A DNA stretch of 12,450 nt. It comes from Amoebophrya sp. AT5.2 (lineage: Eukaryota > Sar > Dinophyceae > Syndiniales > Amoebophryaceae). Below, in pieces: positions 9,746 to 12,450 of this stretch. The notes beneath the pieces were generated by a model that was not told the origin of the DNA, ran no database searches, and was given only the letters and a program-made list of their open reading frames with translations. The stretch is taken from contig RXOD01005801.1 of the NCBI GenBank assembly GCA_005223375.1, positions 1 to 12,450 on the forward strand. The letters run 5' to 3'. Position numbers and translations under genes: made by a program. Position 1 is the stretch's first letter. The number at the start of each line of letters is the position of its first letter.

Positions 9746-12257
9746 ATGACGGAGCGTTTTTGGGTTCCGCACCAGGAGCTGGTGTTTACGCCCGGTTTCG
9801 TCTGCGGCGAGGGCGATGGGAAGACGTCCTACAGATACGAGAACGGCGACGCCGTCGAGCTGCCCAGCACGGAGGTGCTCGGCATCGTGTCCGACGAGCA
9901 CCTGCAGGGCGTGGGCAACATTGTCTCCATGGAGACCGTGTCGCCAGGAGCCATCTTGGAGACGCTGAGAAAGCGGTAAAAGCCATGAATGTTCTGTAAG
10001 TTGTACTATGACAACTGACAGTGTGAATCGATCGATTCTTGGAGCTAAAGCCAAAGGGGTGGATACTTACTATACTAATTTATACCTATACCTCGTTCTC
10101 GCACGGCATGGGAAAAAAAATAAAACACGGGAAAGAGAACGGTGTAGTAGTCACGCAACGTACTCCTACAGGTACCTCCGCGACGAGATTTATTCTTCTA
10201 TCGTGATCGCGGAGGTATCGCAGATTTAAAAATTTTCGTCCAACAATCGTGATCGCGGTGAATTCGTTCCAGATGGACCGCAGAGGAGGTCGCCAGGGAG
10301 CACTTGCGGCGGGCTTTTGGGTTAGAAGATCCCCCACACTACTAGTGCGCGAATAGCCGATGGCGGAGGCCATTCCCTCCTACGTTGGCCGTCATTAGAT
10401 GCCTAAAGTAGTCGGACCTAAAAGCATTCGCCGCCAGGTCGTCTCCGGAGCGCCGCCGCGGATCATGATCCGCGCGCAAATTCTTAATATATAATCTGCT
10501 GCAAAATTGAAATTCTTCAGGTACCTCCGCGACGAGATTTATTCCAACGTTTCTTCCATCGTGATCGCGGTGAATCCGTTCCAGATGCTGTTAAGGAGGG
10601 AGCCATCGTCCCATTTTCCTGGACATCCCTGGGGGGGTGGGAGTCTTGTAGGGAGCTATGGGTAGCTATGAAATTGGTCTCATATGATGCGCCACCGGGT
10701 GTTGGCTTATATTCTCTTGCGTTTCGTTTGATATTTATTTTTATTTTGTCTTGTATTTGGTCTCGTACTTTGGTCAGATGGTGCTGCTTTCAGCTGCATA
10801 GCAACAGCAAGCAGAACGAGAACAAAGCGACGGCCAGGATGCAGCAAGTAAGAACGCGACACCCAGACTCTTGAGTGGTCTCCTCGTATTTTCTCTTGTG
10901 TTTCGTCTCGTACTCGGTCTCGGCAGTCAGCGAATTTATTATCTGCCTGTCAGAAATGCCGCAAAAAATGGGTTTTGGGTTCCTGTAATTCTGAACTTGT
11001 ATTCCTCCGAGACCGTCGACGTGTACGCGAAGGCCGCAGACACCACAGAGTTTATGGTCGGACCAGGTGGTAAGGGTAACCATGTGCAACTAGTATGTAA
11101 TAAATTGCTAGGCGATGGAGGTTTTTCCCCACGTGGGTGGCGATTAATTTCTCTCAGCGACGGTCAAGGCGCAGCTCGGAAGATTCATACCCGGCGCGAA
11201 GGGGTCTGGGGCGGTTTCAGATAAGTATAAGATGCCCCATTGTCATTATTGTGGAGACTAAAACGGTCGGGAGGTGGTGGAGGGAAGGGGCATTCGTTCG
11301 TAGTGGAAAGGCGCGGCAGTAGGGCCTGGAAGTGGGATAAAAGACGCTAGAGTGGCGATCTATTGCCAGCTGTAGGCTGCAGAGGTACAAACAAGGCCTG
11401 CCGATCAGGCGGATGAAAGCCGCATGTCTCCAACACCAACTGCGGACCTCTCGCCAGAACACACGAAAGGGAACCGCCCGAAGTGCCCCAACAAGTTTCG
11501 CTTAGTACTTGCTCCACGCACTAGCCACTACTTGCCACCTGGCCCCACCATAGAGCTGGCCCCGCACATCTACAGTATTGGCGCCAACGCCATCCAGGGC
11601 CTCTTCGACTCCGGTGCGGACCAGGCGATTCTTATCTCCGGGGAGTCCGGTGCCGGGAAGACGGAGTCGACGAAAACGGTGCTGGGTTACATCGCGGAAG
11701 TGGCGGGGAGCCGGGCGGGGATCGAGGCAAAAATCTTGAGCACAAATCCCCTGATGGAAGCCTTCGGGAACGCAAAAACAAGCAGGAACAACAACAGCTC
11801 GCGGTTCGGAAAGTGGTGCGAGGTATACTTATGCCTACTATAATCTATGCTTTGGCAAGGGCAACCATTGCCTTTTCTATCTTTGCTCTGGAGCTGGACG
11901 GCGGGCATAGAAGAAATAGATGATCTCCGCCATCGGATCTGTCGACCAGGTGAAATTCGACACGAATCTGTCTATTATGGGGGCTTCGATCACCGATTAT
12001 CTGCTGGAGACCACCCGTGTGATCGACCAATCTTCTGTCGAGCGCAACTACCACGTCTTCTACTCCATTCTCGCGGGCGGCGACCGCGCGTCGTACACCC
12101 TCGATTCGGAGAACCCCAAGGACTATTCGTGCCTGAAAAACGCGTGCACCCACGCGGACGGCATTTCGGACGCGGACGACTGGGACCAACTCCAGTCAGC
12201 GTTCCAGGAGCTCGGCTTTTCCCCCGACGAGTGCGCCGCGGTTTTCAACATCGTCGC
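9746..12257 (+). CDS. Second myosin heavy chain, N-terminal motor part (partial, five exons)
   Basis: Best model: join(9746-9975, 10521-10590, 10994-11050, 11556-11822, 11950-12257), continuing past the window; 310 full codons plus 2 nt. Residues 1-85 are the N-terminal region (MTERFWVPHQELVFTPGF, later LPSTEVLGIV and SPGAILETLRKR). Then come RYLRDEIYSN and IVIAVNPFQML, NLYSSETVDVYAKAADTTE, LAPHIYSIGANAIQGLF, P-loop GESGAGKT (148-155), switch I NNNSSRFGK (197-205), and GASITDYLLETTRV...SVERNYHVFYSIL. The model ends in VFNIVA, where motors continue into the VLHLGN block. Switch II, actin-binding segment, lever arm and tail are outside the window, so the class is unknown. It is clearly diverged from the upstream myosin (for example KTESTKTVLGY against KTEACKILLGF), so this is not a recent tandem duplication. 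Exon 2/3 and 3/4 junctions are placed by family alignment and are not GT-AG. Confidence 0.9.
10169..10275 (+). pseudogene. Decayed duplicate of myosin exon 2 (pseudo-exon)
   Basis: The first 27 bases (10169-10195, acceptor CAG included) are identical to those starting exon 2 at 10518-10544. The copy then lacks 9 nt of exon 2 in frame (SNVSS becomes SS) and continues to 10212. It is interrupted by 33 unrelated bases (10213-10245), then resumes at 10246-10275, matching 10558-10587 at 29 of 30 positions. The 13-mer ATCGTGATCGCGG stands on both sides of the interruption (10200-10212 and 10246-10258). The frame from its acceptor hits TAA at 10227-10229. If spliced in after exon 1 it would act as a poison exon; more likely it is a dead duplicate. 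Confidence 0.85.
10457..10474. repeat. Perfect 18-bp palindrome
   Basis: CGCGGATCATGATCCGCG reads identically on both strands. It lies 46 bases before the intron 1 acceptor, in a locally GC-rich patch that turns AT-rich immediately after. No function can be assigned. Confidence 0.85.
10591..10993 (+). mobile_element. Intron 2 of second myosin: introner-like, non-GT-AG, flanked by CTG direct repeat
   Basis: Myosin continuity (NPFQML then NLYSSETVDVY) requires removing about 403 nt between CTG at 10588-10590 and CTG at 10991-10993. Because CTG is repeated, the cut can slide, but no choice gives GT-AG. The reverse-complementary octamers CCCATTTT (10610-10617) and AAAATGGG (10965-10972) lie about 20 nt from each end, with weaker pairing just inside. 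Direct repeat plus symmetrical inverted repeat resembles an introner element. A canonical alternative exists: GTTAAG at 10589 to CAG at 10953 stays in frame but adds 13 residues before NLYSSE. Without splicing the frame stops at a TAG near 10672. Confidence 0.65.
11051..11555 (+). mobile_element. Intron 3 of second myosin: introner-like element with 22-nt terminal inverted repeats
   Basis: Myosin continuity (AKAADTTE then LAPHIYSIG) calls for removing about 505 nt between AGAG ending at 11050 and AGAG ending at 11555. Just inside, bases 11053-11074 and 11531-11552 are reverse complements at 19 of 22 positions. A 4-nt target-site-like repeat directly abutting terminal inverted repeats is the signature of a DNA-transposon-like introner. 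None of the sliding cut positions in the repeat gives GT-AG. A canonical alternative is GTAAGG at 11070 to ATAG at 11553, which stays in frame but adds seven residues (FMVGPGE) before LAPHIYS. No transposase frame is visible inside, so the element would be non-autonomous. Confidence 0.75.
11823..11949 (+). other. Intron 4 of second myosin (phase 0)
   Basis: The 127-nt intron begins GTATAC and ends GTCGACCAG. It joins SSRFGKWCE to VKFDTNLSIMGASITDYLLE immediately after switch I, matching the family pattern. Confidence 0.92.
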
Positions 12258-12450
12258 GTATGAACAGGAAATTTGTCCCTGTCCCACTTTCCCCTAGGAA
12301 TATGGGCGGGGGGTTGCGCTCCTAGTCTCCGATGGCTAGCTGTGTCCGGAGCTGCGTTGGGCTGGGGCCTTAATTCGGACCCCGAGCAGAAGCCTTCTCC
12401 CATACTATGCTGTGTCCCAACTCGCTTCGGCACCTAAACACCCCTAGGAA
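12258..12450 (+). other. Intron 5 of second myosin, incomplete (3' end outside window)
   Basis: Exon 5 ends in ...FNIVA with two bases (GC) of a split codon, followed by GTATGA. Motors continue here into VLHLGN, but the reading frame instead gives EQEICPCPTFP and a stop at 12295-12297, so splicing is needed. No exon resumes before the window ends. The 10-mer CCCCTAGGAA occurs at 12291-12300 and at the last ten bases. Confidence 0.78.
12291..12450. repeat. 10-bp direct repeat spaced 150 bp in the last intron
   Basis: CCCCTAGGAA is present at 12291-12300 and again at 12441-12450. It may be the start of two copies of a tandem repeat unit of about 150 bp, or a pair of flanking repeats around an insertion. 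The window ends on the second copy, so the two cannot be told apart. Confidence 0.55.

Larger units (their letters stand above)
9976..10520 (+). other. Intron 1 of second myosin (phase 2), containing a decayed copy of exon 2
   Basis: The 545-nt intron begins GTAAAA after AAGCG and ends AATTCTTCAG. The split codon CG|G gives the R of KRYLRDEIYS. A damaged copy of the next exon lies inside it (10169-10275), and an 18-bp palindrome sits near its 3' end (10457-10474). Confidence 0.88.

Noticed and set aside
10589..10953. Canonical GT-AG solution for intron 2 of the second myosin
   Set aside because: In frame, but it adds 13 residues in a segment where the family length is well kept; the direct-repeat join gives exact spacing. 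Kept as an alternative.

Overview
The window looks like nuclear DNA of a eukaryote. It carries two spliced myosin heavy-chain genes in tandem on the + strand, with no bacterial operon structure. The strong GC preference at third codon positions, the short AT-richer introns (127-545 nt), the acceptors usually written AG|G, and introns flanked by short direct repeats with terminal inverted repeats together suggest an alveolate of the dinoflagellate lineage, possibly a parasitic Amoebophrya-like syndinian. That placement is an inference and is weaker than the gene calls.

Layout. 1-662: upstream DNA with no gene I can support and one strong hairpin (227-259). 663-1130: an Ala/Pro/Lys/Ser low-complexity open stretch in frame with the first gene but without an ATG. 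1131-7690: a complete seven-exon MyTH4-FERM myosin, 1723 residues after splicing, with motor, one IQ motif, a helical middle region, MyTH4, FERM and a Lys/Asp-rich tail. 7691-9745: about 2 kb of intergenic DNA without a convincing gene. 9746 to the window end: the first five exons of a second, divergent myosin, cut off within intron 5.

The two genes are unlike in intron architecture. All six introns of the first gene are GT-AG and join without disturbing the protein. In the second gene, introns 1 and 4 are GT-AG. Introns 2 and 3 are bounded by 3-4 nt direct repeats, and the junctions that best fit myosin are not GT-AG. Intron 3 also carries a clear 22-nt terminal inverted repeat (19 of 22 matching) at its very ends. 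These are the marks of introner elements, DNA-transposon-like introns. Intron 1 of the same gene contains a decayed second copy of exon 2.

Both proteins would be actin-based ATP-driven motors. The first has a cargo- or membrane-binding tail; the tail of the second lies outside the window.
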